From Madurella fahalii (Eukaryota; Ascomycota; Sordariomycetes; Sordariales): a stretch of DNA of 64,000 bases. The position numbers and the translations under genes were made by a program. Numbering within the stretch: position 1 is the stretch's first letter; every line of letters begins with the position of its first letter. Under the pieces are notes generated by a model, which was given only the letters and a program-made list of their open reading frames with translations, was not told the origin of the DNA and ran no database searches. Location: positions 682,001 through 746,000 of the forward strand of contig CM056874.1 of assembly GCA_029876055.1 (NCBI GenBank), written 5' to 3'. Shown here piece by piece: positions 11,576-21,919 of this stretch.

Positions 11576-13572
11576 ACGTCCTCTTTTTTCTATCATTTCC
11601 TTTGAGTCTTTCACTACCTCTCCTCAACCGCCTCGATTTCCATTACTCCATCAACACCAATATCGCTTCCCTCTAATGTCTGTAAGAAACACACAAGACC
11701 AGACGCGCACGTCTTGTGCATCGGGGGACGGTGGCGAGGGTAGTTTTAGTGACATATTTGAAGGCGATATCTATCCGAGCTCCTCGAGGGCATCCATGGC
11801 CTAACTGCATGTACATAATAGAGACATTTAATGCCAAGCCAGGGGCTGACACTTATCCTTCCATACGTAATAACCCCGGCCTCAACCCAGGGAATTAGGT
11901 AGACATACCTGTATGTTGGCCACGCCAACCCAAGCTACTAGCAAATTCCTTTGAACACAAAATGCTCCTAATCATGCTCCACAACCTCAATCCTAGGGAT
12001 CGCCATCCTGTCCTCGCTTGCCTCCCACCTTTGCTACAGCCGACCAAACAACGTAATCCGAGCTGTCTCGCATGTATGCCCTTGATATAGCTTTGGAAGC
12101 CGGCGACTTCACCGTCTCCATCACGACCGAGCTCGCGGCCATTCTCAAACGCCAGAACGTAGTGATCGAAGTCGCCGGACACGGTACCCCAAAAGAAACC
12201 CTCCTCCGTGGAGCCGAGGCAGTGATCTTTGCGGGTTTGAATCGGATGTTCCGTGGCAATTCGGGGTTGATTACCAGGCTGTTGCTAACCAGGGGGGGAA
12301 ACGAGGCTCTGGCAGGAAAATGCTGGTAGCAAGGAAATGCTGGAGGAGCAGCGCCGAAGGCGGTGAAAGGTGGAGTAAACAAATTTGTCTATAAGTTTTT
12401 GTTTTCTGAGGAGTTTGGGACGGTAAATTTGGGACAGGGATTTGTAAGGGGCCTGCGGGGATTAGGGTAACGGTAACGGACGTCGGGGGGCTCGGGAGAA
12501 TGGTAGCTCAGGTGGTGCCCTCACCGGGGAAACGAACAATACGGTGGTGTCCGGGAATACCATATCGTATAGGAAAGTGGCGAAGGCTTGGGAAGGATCT
12601 TTGGTTGGCGGTTTAAGAGAGAAGCGTGGGATCGGGAGTTTCGAGAGAGAAGTTGGGGGTATATCCGGGAGATTTGACGCTCGAGTATCAGAATACGATG
12701 TACGGCAGGCCTGGGTGTGTCGTGTGGGATGAAGAAGATGCTGAATTATCAGCGAGGGATCAAACTACCTGACCTGGAGACCTGGAGAAGTACGCGGAGA
12801 ACAACTTGAAGAACCGCTTGCTCGAGTTGACCATGTGAAGCGCATTGTGTCAAATCAGGGGATATCGCCCGAAAGATCTTATCGCCCTTGGACTCAGGGA
12901 ATTGAGATATGGTAGGAGAAGTATAGCTAACCAAGGACCGGGATGTATTCGGGGGGACGCCACATCCTGCTCTCCTTCTCACCACGGGAATGGGCTTGAA
13001 TTATAATTCGACATCAAGCATAGTCGCGACTTTCTCTTCATACGTAGTACATGCTCAATCCCATCTGCCAAGTGCGTCTTGTAGCTCCCAACCTTACCGG
13101 CTTCTAGTTTTTACAACCGTCGCCCATCAGTGCGGTGGTTCCGTGTGTCTGATTTGCAGTCATTACTGGTGTAGAGCTCAAATGTGTCCGGATCCGGAGG
13201 CTAATCTGTCTGCGGGCTAAGCTTAGCGCGGTTGGTATTGAGAACTGCGTGCAGGTCGATGTTTCGAGGTGGTCGTGCCTAAGTACCTACCTAGCGTTCT
13301 TGCGTTGTCCGTCTCTCACACGTTGAATACCCTGCGAAATAGACAGCCTCCTAGCGGTATCGCAAGGGCGCCAAGATACAAGACATGTTTCACTTGTATG
13401 CCTAAAAAACAGCAACTCCCGGGATGCGCAAGTGCGCAATAACACCTTGGCAGCGACTGGCTGCAGGGTACTGTATATGCCCAAGTACCCGACCGCCCAA
13501 GTGGCGAACTGAGTGCAACGAATACCATTTTCCGCTGCACTTGAGCTGGAGATCGTGGGCCATGGCTTGCAG
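11576..13572. other. Intergenic, nothing convincing
   Basis: Only short frames occur. An ATG frame at 12072-12329 (85 residues) and its minus-strand shadow have no recognisable domain. The missing 5' part of the phosphate permease was looked for here and not found. Confidence 0.4.
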
Positions 13573-13974
13573 GACTGAGAAGTGCCCTCCTCCAACGAGA
13601 GCTCGCGACCCTTGCCAGTGAGCAGACCAGAGACCGAGACACCGCAGCGTCATCACCGGTTCTCTGCCTTTCTCTTTGCGCAGCTCCTGCCGAAGCATCC
13701 GGACTGTATGTCTAATTACCTTAATAACAACGGGCGCCAAAGTCAAATCTCCAGAGAGTCGCTGCTGACTTGTAATATCAGGATTCCTTCCTACAACGAT
13801 ATTGGGCTGCTTGATCTGCAGGGACAGATGCGATCCGTGGCCCATCAAATCGTTGCCGGAATTATGGTCCATATTCGGCAGGCAACCGCAGATACAGCAG
13901 CGACCAGAGTAAATAGCGCGCTGGAGAGGTTGGATGAACGTGTACGGGTATTGGAAAACTCTGCCGCCACATAA
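13573..13974 (+). CDS. Coiled-coil hypothetical protein, 3' part
   Basis: Two exons fit well: 13573-13705 (ALLQRELATLASEQTRDRD, a heptad-like helix) and 13782-13974, across a 76-nt intron with GTATGT donor, GCTGAC branch and ATATCAG acceptor. The second exon ends in LERLDERVRVLENSAAT, again coiled-coil in character. I could not find a first exon with an ATG that joins in frame, so the model is partial. It may be a small coiled-coil protein or a gene remnant. No family recognised. Confidence 0.35.
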
Positions 13975-15039
13975 ACAGTTGTGACATTCGATGTCGCTTA
14001 GCACTGGGCTATTTCCCGTATTTCAAATGGCGGCTTTCAAATAGAAGTCTCTTCAAATGTACTAGATGATGCAGGGCTTGGCTAGGTCCACCCCTATAAG
14101 CATACAGAACGAATACACCGAGGTATTGGCATCATCCCATACCTTCTATGCCAAGCCCCCACATACTGGTCAGCACAAACACTCGACCATGGCAGGTCAG
14201 ATGATTCACAGGAAACATCCGAGCCGGCGAGCTGCAGTGGCCACGACGGGCCTAGGTCATACAGAGCTCCCTCTCGCCGCAGCGCGACCGCTCTGGAAGG
14301 TCGGTAACAACAAATATCTGGTATCTGATTGGTGCTGATTAAGCCTGATTGTTCCTCCTTCCCTCAGCTCCCGGTTGGTTATGGTATTTATTGCCGATGG
14401 CGTTCGGCATTAATAAGGTACCCGGCTGCGGGAATGGGCGGGTGGTGCTGACTGCATATTTGCCACACCTAGACACGCTCAGAGATGCCGTGACAAGGGC
14501 TCATCAGCAAGATTACATCTACTGATGATTTTACTATGCATGTGTCTGGTACCTAGCCCGGAGGGGGAGAAGGTGGGCTTTCTGACATTAATCAGTACCG
14601 AGGCTGTATTGCCCAGCGCTGGCAATTTCGAAATTGTGGTGATATCATGATTTCCGAACAGTCATCACCATAACCTACTAATCAAGGCCATTTTGATGTC
14701 TAGCTGGGCGTCATTATGTCACCAATATAGATGCTATTGCCAGCGCCGGGCGATACTGTCCGGGTATGGCAACATCACGATCAGACGACTTCCTCCACCC
14801 ACCCACCCCCCCCTTTCTACCTGATTACTACCTTAATGAAGCTGCATCCTTGTGTACAGCACTTCAGTTGACAAGGCGGCGAACGAACGGTAATCATCCT
14901 CGCCCAGAGGCATTCACATGGGACAAAGCTTGGGATCTCATGAGAGGCGGGTATATGGTTTGAACCGCGGTGGCGGTCTGCGTACAACTACTGCCACCCA
15001 GCTTCCGCCTATACTGGTAAGGACCCCGACCACTGCCGC
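13975..15039. other. Intergenic, nothing recognised
   Basis: Short frames at 14066-14338 and 14766-14963 have no conserved features and poor composition. Nothing else is seen. Confidence 0.4.
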
Positions 15040-15570
15040 CTAAGAGCAGCGCCAGGAGCTGATACGGTCATTCCACGCGCCATTGCCGTCACCAAGGTCC
15101 GCATCTTCCTGGTTGTCATACTGCTCGCCAGTGCAGCCGCCATGCCTGAGCAGCTGGTTAGTACCTATTCTCTTGCACAGGTGAACGAGGGTAGAACAAA
15201 GGGGTTTGCTTACTGCCACCAAACGCAATGGAAGTTGCTGCTTTGAAGGTTCTGAATCGAGCTGATACGGTCGTTCCAGTTGGACGGGACATTGACTACG
15301 TAAAGCAAATGCCACTTGTCAATACCCTCGTCCATCCTTTCCCGAGGGAACCGTGAGACGGTATGTAGAATTTGACTTACAGCAGGCGCCAGCAGTGGAG
15401 GTGAGGATCTGGCAAGCGCCCCTCCAATCCGCGTGCTCACAGACATGGACCTGCACGGTGTTCTGGCGGGACTTGACAAGGTTGGTCTCGACAACATCGC
15501 TGGCCGGAGCGGCCGTGGCAGAGAGGACGCCAAGGGCGAGAATGGCAGCTAGGGACTTGAGGGCGATCAT
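15040..15570 (-). CDS. Small secreted beta/gamma-crystallin-like protein
   Basis: Three exons, 15570-15381, 15295-15214 and 15145-15040, give 125 residues with clean GTAAGT/GTAAGC donors. The start is the ATG at 15570; it begins a typical signal peptide (MIALKSLAAILALGVLSATAAPA). The mature part has about seven cysteines and two related halves: VHVCEHADWRGACQ...NWNDRISSI and GGCTGEQYDNQ...AWNDRISSW. NDRISS fits the (N/D)(N/D)xx(S/T)S calcium-binding signature of microbial beta/gamma-crystallins, one copy in each half, so the protein may be a secreted Ca2+-binding single-domain crystallin. The family in fungi is little studied; effector, antimicrobial or wall roles are only guesses. Confidence 0.8.
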
Positions 15571-16530
15571 TTTGCTGGTTTGGATGGCGGTCAAAGTAGA
15601 TGCTTTACTGTTGCTGTCTGGTTATGCTAGCTATGGTTGGAGAAAAAGCATCAGATGGTCCCCCTCTTTATACTTGTTTCTCTGTTTTACCTTCTTCCCT
15701 CCTCTCCGTCTCGACAATCAGCTCTCCGACAAAGACCGGTAACTCCATTCGAAGGATCTGTTGATACGACCTGGATCTCACGAAGCATGCTTGGTATAGA
15801 ACTAGTCAAAGCAATACTACAACCCTCCGAGGTTTGCGAGAGTGTTGCTGGAGTCCGATCCAGCCAAGTTTCCGGTTCTTGGCTTCTTCCGGCTTACGAG
15901 ACCGAGCAAGTTTGCGAACGATCACCTCCTATTACGGTGGATACTATGTGGTTACACAGCGCGCCTGAAATGGCCCCGGCACCACCATTGTGATGACACG
16001 GGCAAACCCATTGGGCATTCATCTTGCACCTCCATCCGAGACAGAACGGAAATAACGGCAATAAATATTTGTAGTTTTTAGGGATTGAGATCCAGGTATT
16101 CTTGACAATGCGGAGGTCAGTACATAGGAGAGAGAGGAGATGGACGCAGAGTTCCTGTTATTGTCGACCTTAATTCAGGTACTTCGCAGCGCTGACAATG
16201 GTTGACATGGGAGTATAGTACATGATGACGGCCGGCCTGGTACCGTGATGGCCCAACGAGTCATGCTGATGCCCAGCTGGGCAACATGGACATTATGTCG
16301 ACGCCTCACGGTTCCTTGGGGCCTGGGTACGTGCCGGCCTAGCCGAGCGTTGTACCATGCTTTCCATCCAACCTGATCTGTTGTAAGTCAAAGGGCGCGC
16401 CTCCCGACCGTCTAGGGTCAAGCATGGCGGCAAGACAGCATCCCCCTTTCGATTCCTCGGCGATGCCGGCGCGGCCATTCGAGAAAATGAGGCACCGTAC
16501 CGTAGCAAGAAAATGTAATGATGACATGGC
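15571..16530. other. Upstream region of secreted-protein gene, no gene seen
   Basis: Low coding potential on both strands. The first 100 bases upstream of 15570 include a pyrimidine-rich stretch on the coding strand that may be 5' UTR. Confidence 0.35.
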
Positions 16531-16946
16531 GCAGAAACACACATCTACAACCACATACCCGTCAAAACAAGGGGGAGGGCAAAGGTACCTACCTAGCCAA
16601 ATACCAGACAGACAAGATAGACAAGACAAGTCAGGCAACAACTCCACAAATTAGGTCCCTGGAGCCTAAACAAAGTCAAAACCACATGTGCGGATAGAGC
16701 TCCCTCTGATCAGAGGGAGATCACTTTGTAGGCAAAGAAAGCTCGTCGATTGAGCCTACAACAAGTGTGGAAAAGAGTGCTGAATTTATTCTCCTGTCTA
16801 AGGAGCAATGGCCAGAACGGCCCTACTTATGATGCGAAAGAAAAACGGGCCTACGGCAAGTTCCAGCCCCCGGGGCGCCATCCTAGCAACTGTGTCCTTC
16901 TGACCAGAGGCACCCTGCCTTCTGGGGACAGTTTTCCCCAACTCAA
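16531..16946 (+). repeat. Dispersed repeat, copy 2
   Basis: Over roughly 400 bases this is closely similar to 55861-56270 in the same orientation, and partly to 229-472 in reverse. It contains an 18-base perfect palindrome, tccctctgatcagaggga, at 16701-16718, and near the 3' end a decayed second palindrome (gtccttctgaccagaggcac). It is non-coding. Candidate identity: solo LTR or MITE-like element. Copies 2 and 3 lose similarity abruptly at about 16947/56271, which marks the 3' boundary. Confidence 0.85.
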
Positions 16947-17402
16947 TGATGGCTACCATAACAGTTTGAACTAACCCGAGCGCTATACAATCTTTTAGGC
17001 ATTCCTAATTACCCCCCACACTTTCTTATCTCTAGTAACGAGTATGATAGGTATTGGTTGCGAAATGGCCAAGTGTTCTACTCAATGCCTGCGATTTTCA
17101 TTTGGAAAATCCAATGGAATTGAACCTTTTGATCGTTTAGGCTTGGGGACGTTAGCTGGCTCGTTCTTGGTTCTGGCAGGTGGACTGAGGGCGGGCGTTG
17201 GGGGCTAAGGGTTTGTGGTTCAGAATATGAGAGGCCAGGGCAGTGACGTTGTTGTGCTACCTAGGGGATTCTCCACAAGGTAAGTTGGACAGCTCTTCTT
17301 GTTCAACCTTCTCCAGGCTCCTATATTTTATAACAGCGCCCCCTTTCATCCCACCCGCCTCACTTCGGAACCTCGTTCTGGGTAATTTCACCAGCGTCAA
17401 GC
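16947..17402. other. Spacer between repeat and kinase-like gene
   Basis: No gene is seen. This is the 3' flank of the minus-strand HeLo gene. Confidence 0.4.
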
Positions 17403-19529
17403 CTAAGCCGAGCACTGCGAGAGAGCACCCGCCAGTTCCCTCTCAAGCTCCACGATATTTCCAGAGATGGGTATCAAAGAGAGGCACCTTCTCGTCACGT
17501 CCGCATAGACCGAGCCCGTGATGCTGCCGGGGCTTTGGTTAGCTCACTCATCTTCACCCGCTCCGGGGCCAGCACTCACACATCCAGCCCCTTGGCCGCT
17601 TTCCTCACGGTTTCCGCGTCCTTCCACACATCCTCTTTGGTCGGCCGAACGCTCGGGTGGCACGCCCTTGCGGCAATGTCCTGTCCGCTCAGGCTATCTA
17701 ACGTATCCCACAGCCCAATCTCGAGCAAGACGCAGCCGACGCTGTATAGGTCGTACTGTCGGTGGTAGAAGGCGTTTGGATCCGTCCGTCGGTCAGGGTG
17801 CTGATAGCAATCAAGGGCAATAATACGAGCCGGGTTCCTGTTCTTGAGAATGGGTTTAAGGCCATCAACTAGCTTGGGCGTCTCGGCGCTGATCTCGACT
17901 TCGAGGGACGCGTTATGGAAACCAACTAGGAGGGGATTGGCGTAGTCGAGAACTGTGGGGTCTGGGTCCTCGCCGTTGCGGGTTGGGGAAGGGAAGAAGA
18001 GGATGTTGTCAGGGCGGATGTTTCTGGAAAGACTGGTTAGAATGACACGGTGGCATATGCGGTCTGTTCAAAGGGGCGGCGGCCTAACTTGTGGATGTAT
18101 TCGGCGGCGTGCATTAGATGCAGAGCATCTAAGACCCGCTTTGCGATGCTAAATCGAACCCCCAGATCTAGTCCTCTGCTTTCCTTCTTTATCAACTGCC
18201 TCAGGCTGGTGGGCTTTCGCTGTGCTGCGATAGTGCTCGGCGAGCGGACCACTCTGTAGCCAATGTCTCCGGCACGGGTCCCGACTGGCTTTGTGGGTAG
18301 GTTGCTGCGGATATGCGCAGGGAGTTGAAAGACGTAGCCAATGGTATACGCATCGGCTTCGTCGTAGATGAGCCCGATGGAATCCGGGAGGCACAGTGTC
18401 TCAGGCTTCTCGGCGTGAAGAACGTACCAGGCCGCCTTCATCCCGTCGAATGTGGCCATGACGGACTTGCTGATGGTTACCCACTCGACCAGGACTAGAC
18501 GTGATTGGTACTTTGTAGGGTAGTCGAGCAGACGAGCCAGGGTGGAGTGTGGCCCGATCTTGTACGGGCTGTCGAAGGAGAACTCGTTGCGGCTAAAGAT
18601 CTTCTTGCGAGACATGGCGCCAGGACTGGCGGACTGGACGGCCAAGGAGAAGTTTGCGAACTTGGACCACCTGTCAAATTCGGCCTTTGCTCCAGGGTCG
18701 ACTGAGTGCTTAGCCTCGAGGGCGGCCGCCTCCGCTAGTCGCCTCGTTCGGTCCGGGTCCGTCTTGACGTCCTTCACTGTCAGTTCAAATACCCTCCGAT
18801 TCCGCGTGTCATCGGCTGTGTACAGTTGGATGCTGCAGTTGAACTCGTCGAGCCGTGCAACTATCTCCTCGGGCTGAGGCTTCGCAGTCACCGAGACAAA
18901 GCGGACCTTTTTGAGAAAGCCTATATGCCTCGGCTGATTCTCCGTGAGCATGATCAAATCCTTCCGTGAGAAGCGGCGGCCGTCGAGATCATACAGATAA
19001 CTGGCGGCGTACTTTAGGTCAGCGGTTAGATCGCCATGCCTGTTGAGCAGACTGTGTTGGGCACTGAGTCCGTAGCGTTTCTGTAGCTTCTCCGGCTCCG
19101 TAAGGCTCTTCAAGACGGAAATGAGCTGCTCCAGTATCTTTGCGGCTAGCCACGGCTTGATCACGGCGAAGTCTTCGAGCTTCTTTTCCAGTCTCCCATG
19201 CGAATCCATCCAGCCGCCCTCCCAGGCTTCGAAGATCTGCATTTCAAACATCAGCATCGTAGCTACTAGTAGCGGGGGGGCTTTGGCATGTGCAGACCAT
19301 CTGCTGCAGCTCGACTCTCCCGAGGTACGAGCGCAGCGTTCTGTCGGACACAAACACATCTCTAATGAGCGCAAAGCTCTCTGCGGGGTCTTTGAATTAA
19401 TAACTGACTCCGCAATTTGGGTGGAGGGGAGGGGGGAAGTGTAGTGGAAGGATAATTATACTATCACTTGCCTTTTACAAGAGGCATAAGCTGGGTAATG
19501 CCAGCAGCGAGAGAGAAAGGGTCTGCCAT
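17403..19529 (-). CDS. HeLo-domain protein fused to a pseudokinase
   Basis: Five exons: 19529-19472, 19389-19298, 19236-18089, 18023-17580 and 17532-17403 (623 residues). The N-terminus MADPFSLAAGITQL, followed by LEKKLEDFAVIKPW...LISVLKSLTEPEKLQKRYGL, is the HeLo/prion-inhibition type found in HET-S-like toxins. Residues from about 290 form a kinase fold: TLARLLDYP, SRLVLVEWV, LIYDEADAYTIGYVFQLP, LDALHLMHAAEYIHKNIRPDNILF and HRQYDLYSVGCVLLEIGLW. The catalytic loop reads HKNIRPDN, with N replacing the HRD aspartate, and no DFG is visible, so it is probably a pseudokinase. Intron 1 needs a GC donor (AAAG/GCAAGT) to stay in frame. HeLo domains insert in membranes and kill cells; a kinase-like receptor arm suggests an MLKL-like logic (inference). 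Confidence 0.85.
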
Positions 19530-20476
19530 GATGGTGATTCCGGGTTGGGAACGGGCAAAAGACGGTTGTGTTTTGGGACGGAACTAGTCCGGTAAACCGG
19601 GTGCTCCCATGACCAACTTATCTAAGGGAGGCTCAGGACGTCTTCAGGCTTGGCAGCATTCGTCACGGGCCCTTCAGGTTTACCCAGGGAGCGCCGCAGA
19701 GCGGCATGGGGCAGCTCTCTCGGTTGTGGCCGAAGATGGGGGCCCCGGAGCGGGGGAGCGTCTCCAACTAACCCAACCTTCCGTCTCACGTGTCCCAACA
19801 CCCCTATAGCGACAATCCATATGGATGGTATTTCCATGACGACTACCTACACATATTATGGCATAGTTTCGGGCTTACAGATCCATTTTGAGCGCGACGG
19901 AACAATTCAGCTGGAGAGAAAAACGAATCCTTCCATGTACGTCTCCTGCAGTGAGAACCAACAGCCAGCCTAGCCCCGTTTCTGACTGGCCAGCCATGCA
20001 ACTTAGGTGGATGCCATGCAGATGGTGCCGCTGGTGCCGCTGGTGTCGCTGGTGCCGCTGGTGTCGCTGGTGCCTACCACTTCCGTTTCCGACATTCCGG
20101 ACACATCGCGTGCCCACCACCGCTCGTGATTCAATACCTAAGGTAGTTTGCAGCCACGAGGTGTTCGAGGCTACAAACAAAATAGCAGCATAGTTGAGGT
20201 AATTATGGCATGGCAAAACAGGCCTATAAAGCGACACAAAGGAGTTCTTTCACATTAGACATCAACGTAACAGAAACATGAAATTACTGGAATGTTCATT
20301 AGATTTTTTTGATTTTTTTTTTTTTTGGTCTAATTAAATCCTGTGCCCCATTTGATGCTACAGCGTAGCAAAACTTGCCCTAGCCTCCAACCGGGACCTA
20401 GAGAACCACTCACAAAAGAAAAGTTTGTAACGATTGGAATCTGGACTCTCGTAAAAAGACCAAAGACAAAGGAGTG

Positions 20477-20533
<57 letters not shown>

Positions 20534-20731
20534 TCCGTGTGTTCCGACTAAACAAGCTGTCTCATCAGGCGGGCAACTTAAGGTACCTTACCTTCGACGA
20601 CACAATCGCCAGTCATAACATGATTGAAACGTGATTCCCACCATAACTATTGCCGCAGTTAGCATCACCGTTACTTACTGACAGTGCCGACACTATTAGT
20701 AGTACCGCCGCCAGCCCTCTCGCTCTCCTCA
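19530..20731. repeat. Spacer with minisatellite, poly-T and (GT)n tract
   Basis: At about 20024-20075 a nine-base unit (tgccgctgg / tgtcgctgg) repeats five to six times. A T-run lies at about 20305-20327 and a GT tract of about 27 units at 20478-20532. No gene was found; frames over these tracts are repeat artefacts. Confidence 0.8.
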
Positions 20732-21322
20732 TCACCTCTCACTGTTAGCCGAGCCCCGCGCGGCAGCCGCCGAGCTCGACTCGGCGACGGCACCGGTGCT
20801 AGCCCCTACCTTTCTCGTCGTACGAGAAGCACGGGTTGGTTCAGCCCTCGCTTTCCCCACCGCCACTGCCATCCCCTTTCCTTTTCTATCCCTACTACTC
20901 ACACTAGTACCAGCGGAGGGAGCGGTGGTATCACTACCACCAATGGAAGACGAAGAGGAAGAAGACGAAGAAGAGGAAGAGGAAGAGGACGCCGTCCCAG
21001 GCCTAGACCTTGACCTAGACACGGACCTAGATGACGACATGTCGACTGTCTCGATCTTGCGCTCCACGACGGGGTAGAAAGGGTACGCGGCGGTCGGCCG
21101 CAGCCTGCGCCCACCGTCTGTCTCGCGTAGCTGCACCGTCTCAACCTCGACCGTGGCAGCCACCCTAGCGATGGGGTTGTACGGCGGCGGCTGGGCGGCC
21201 GGAGTGGTAATCCAGGAGATGAATGATGATAGCGGTGACATGGTTGTTGTTTGTGCGCTGTTAGATTCGTTTCGGCGTCGTGGGTCTCGATCGGAGTGAT
21301 TTGCCGAGCTTTGTTGAGCCAT
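20732..21322 (-). CDS. Ser-rich small hypothetical protein
   Basis: One exon of 196 residues from an ATG at 21322. It opens with a basic hydrophilic segment, then a short conserved-looking core (PYNPIARVAATVEVETVQLRETDGG, TAAYPFYPVVERKIETVDM), then a run of 15 serines and a low-complexity tail. No domain recognised. A GTGAGG at the stop codon plus GCTAAC branch and CAATAG acceptor would allow an alternative last exon ending near 20614. The poly-Ser coding tract is prone to length change. Expressed status unknown. Confidence 0.5.
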   Translation of the reverse strand: MAQQSSANHSDRDPRRRNESNSAQTTTMSPLSSFISWITTPAAQPPPYNPIARVAATVEVETVQLRETDGGRRLRPTAAYPFYPVVERKIETVDMSSSRSVSRSRSRPGTASSSSSSSSSSSSSSSIGGSDTTAPSAGTSVSSRDRKGKGMAVAVGKARAEPTRASRTTRKVGASTGAVAESSSAAAARGSANSER

Positions 21323-21919
21323 GATGAGGGTTGTGGGACGGTGATTTTATATCTATGGATGAGATTGTGTGTTGCCTAGGTTTAGATGAGGTGTTCCACG
21401 AGGAGAAGGGTTGTAGAGGGGACAGGGTGAGGTTTCGGACAGTGGGAAGGGCCCGATTAAAATAGAGTAGATCAGACGGTATTCTCCGTGCTATGAGCTT
21501 AGTATAAACCCTGACTGAACAATTACATTGTGCTCTCTCTCGGACTCCATTACCATCTAACAAAGGCCTGGTAAGGCACGCCGGCAAATGCCCACGGCGA
21601 CGAATCCTCCTAATTCGCGGCCTCTCCCTTTGTTCCCAAGTCCAAACACCGTATAGCAGATGCTCAATTCCACCAATTCAAACATACAATTCATCTTTGA
21701 GGCACTTACAAGCCCACAGAGCCGTCTTCTGAAATGAGCCAAGTGAACGGCCAGAACTCCAGAAGCTCGTGCCCATGAAAACGCCCGTCTATATGTGGTG
21801 GCCCGCCATATACGATGCATCAAACGCCATGCAAGACAGCAAATGCCAAGCACCTGTCATAACTCCTCATGACACATTAGGAATGATGAAGTGATCTTAC
21901 GATGCGAAGATCGCGATTA
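21323..21919. other. Intergenic, nothing recognised
   Basis: Holds the upstream region of the Ser-rich gene and the 3' flank of the zinc-knuckle gene. No supported gene. Confidence 0.4.

Noticed and set aside
12072..12329. 85-residue plus-strand ATG frame
   Set aside because: No domain, no splice sites, and an equally open frame on the other strand; not separable from chance.
13402..14004. 200-residue minus-strand frame
   Set aside because: It lies opposite the better-supported spliced plus-strand exons, is Cys/His-rich without pattern, and has no splice or domain support.
20358..20618. Frames across the GT tract (VCVCVC / THTHTH)
   Set aside because: They only translate the dinucleotide repeat.
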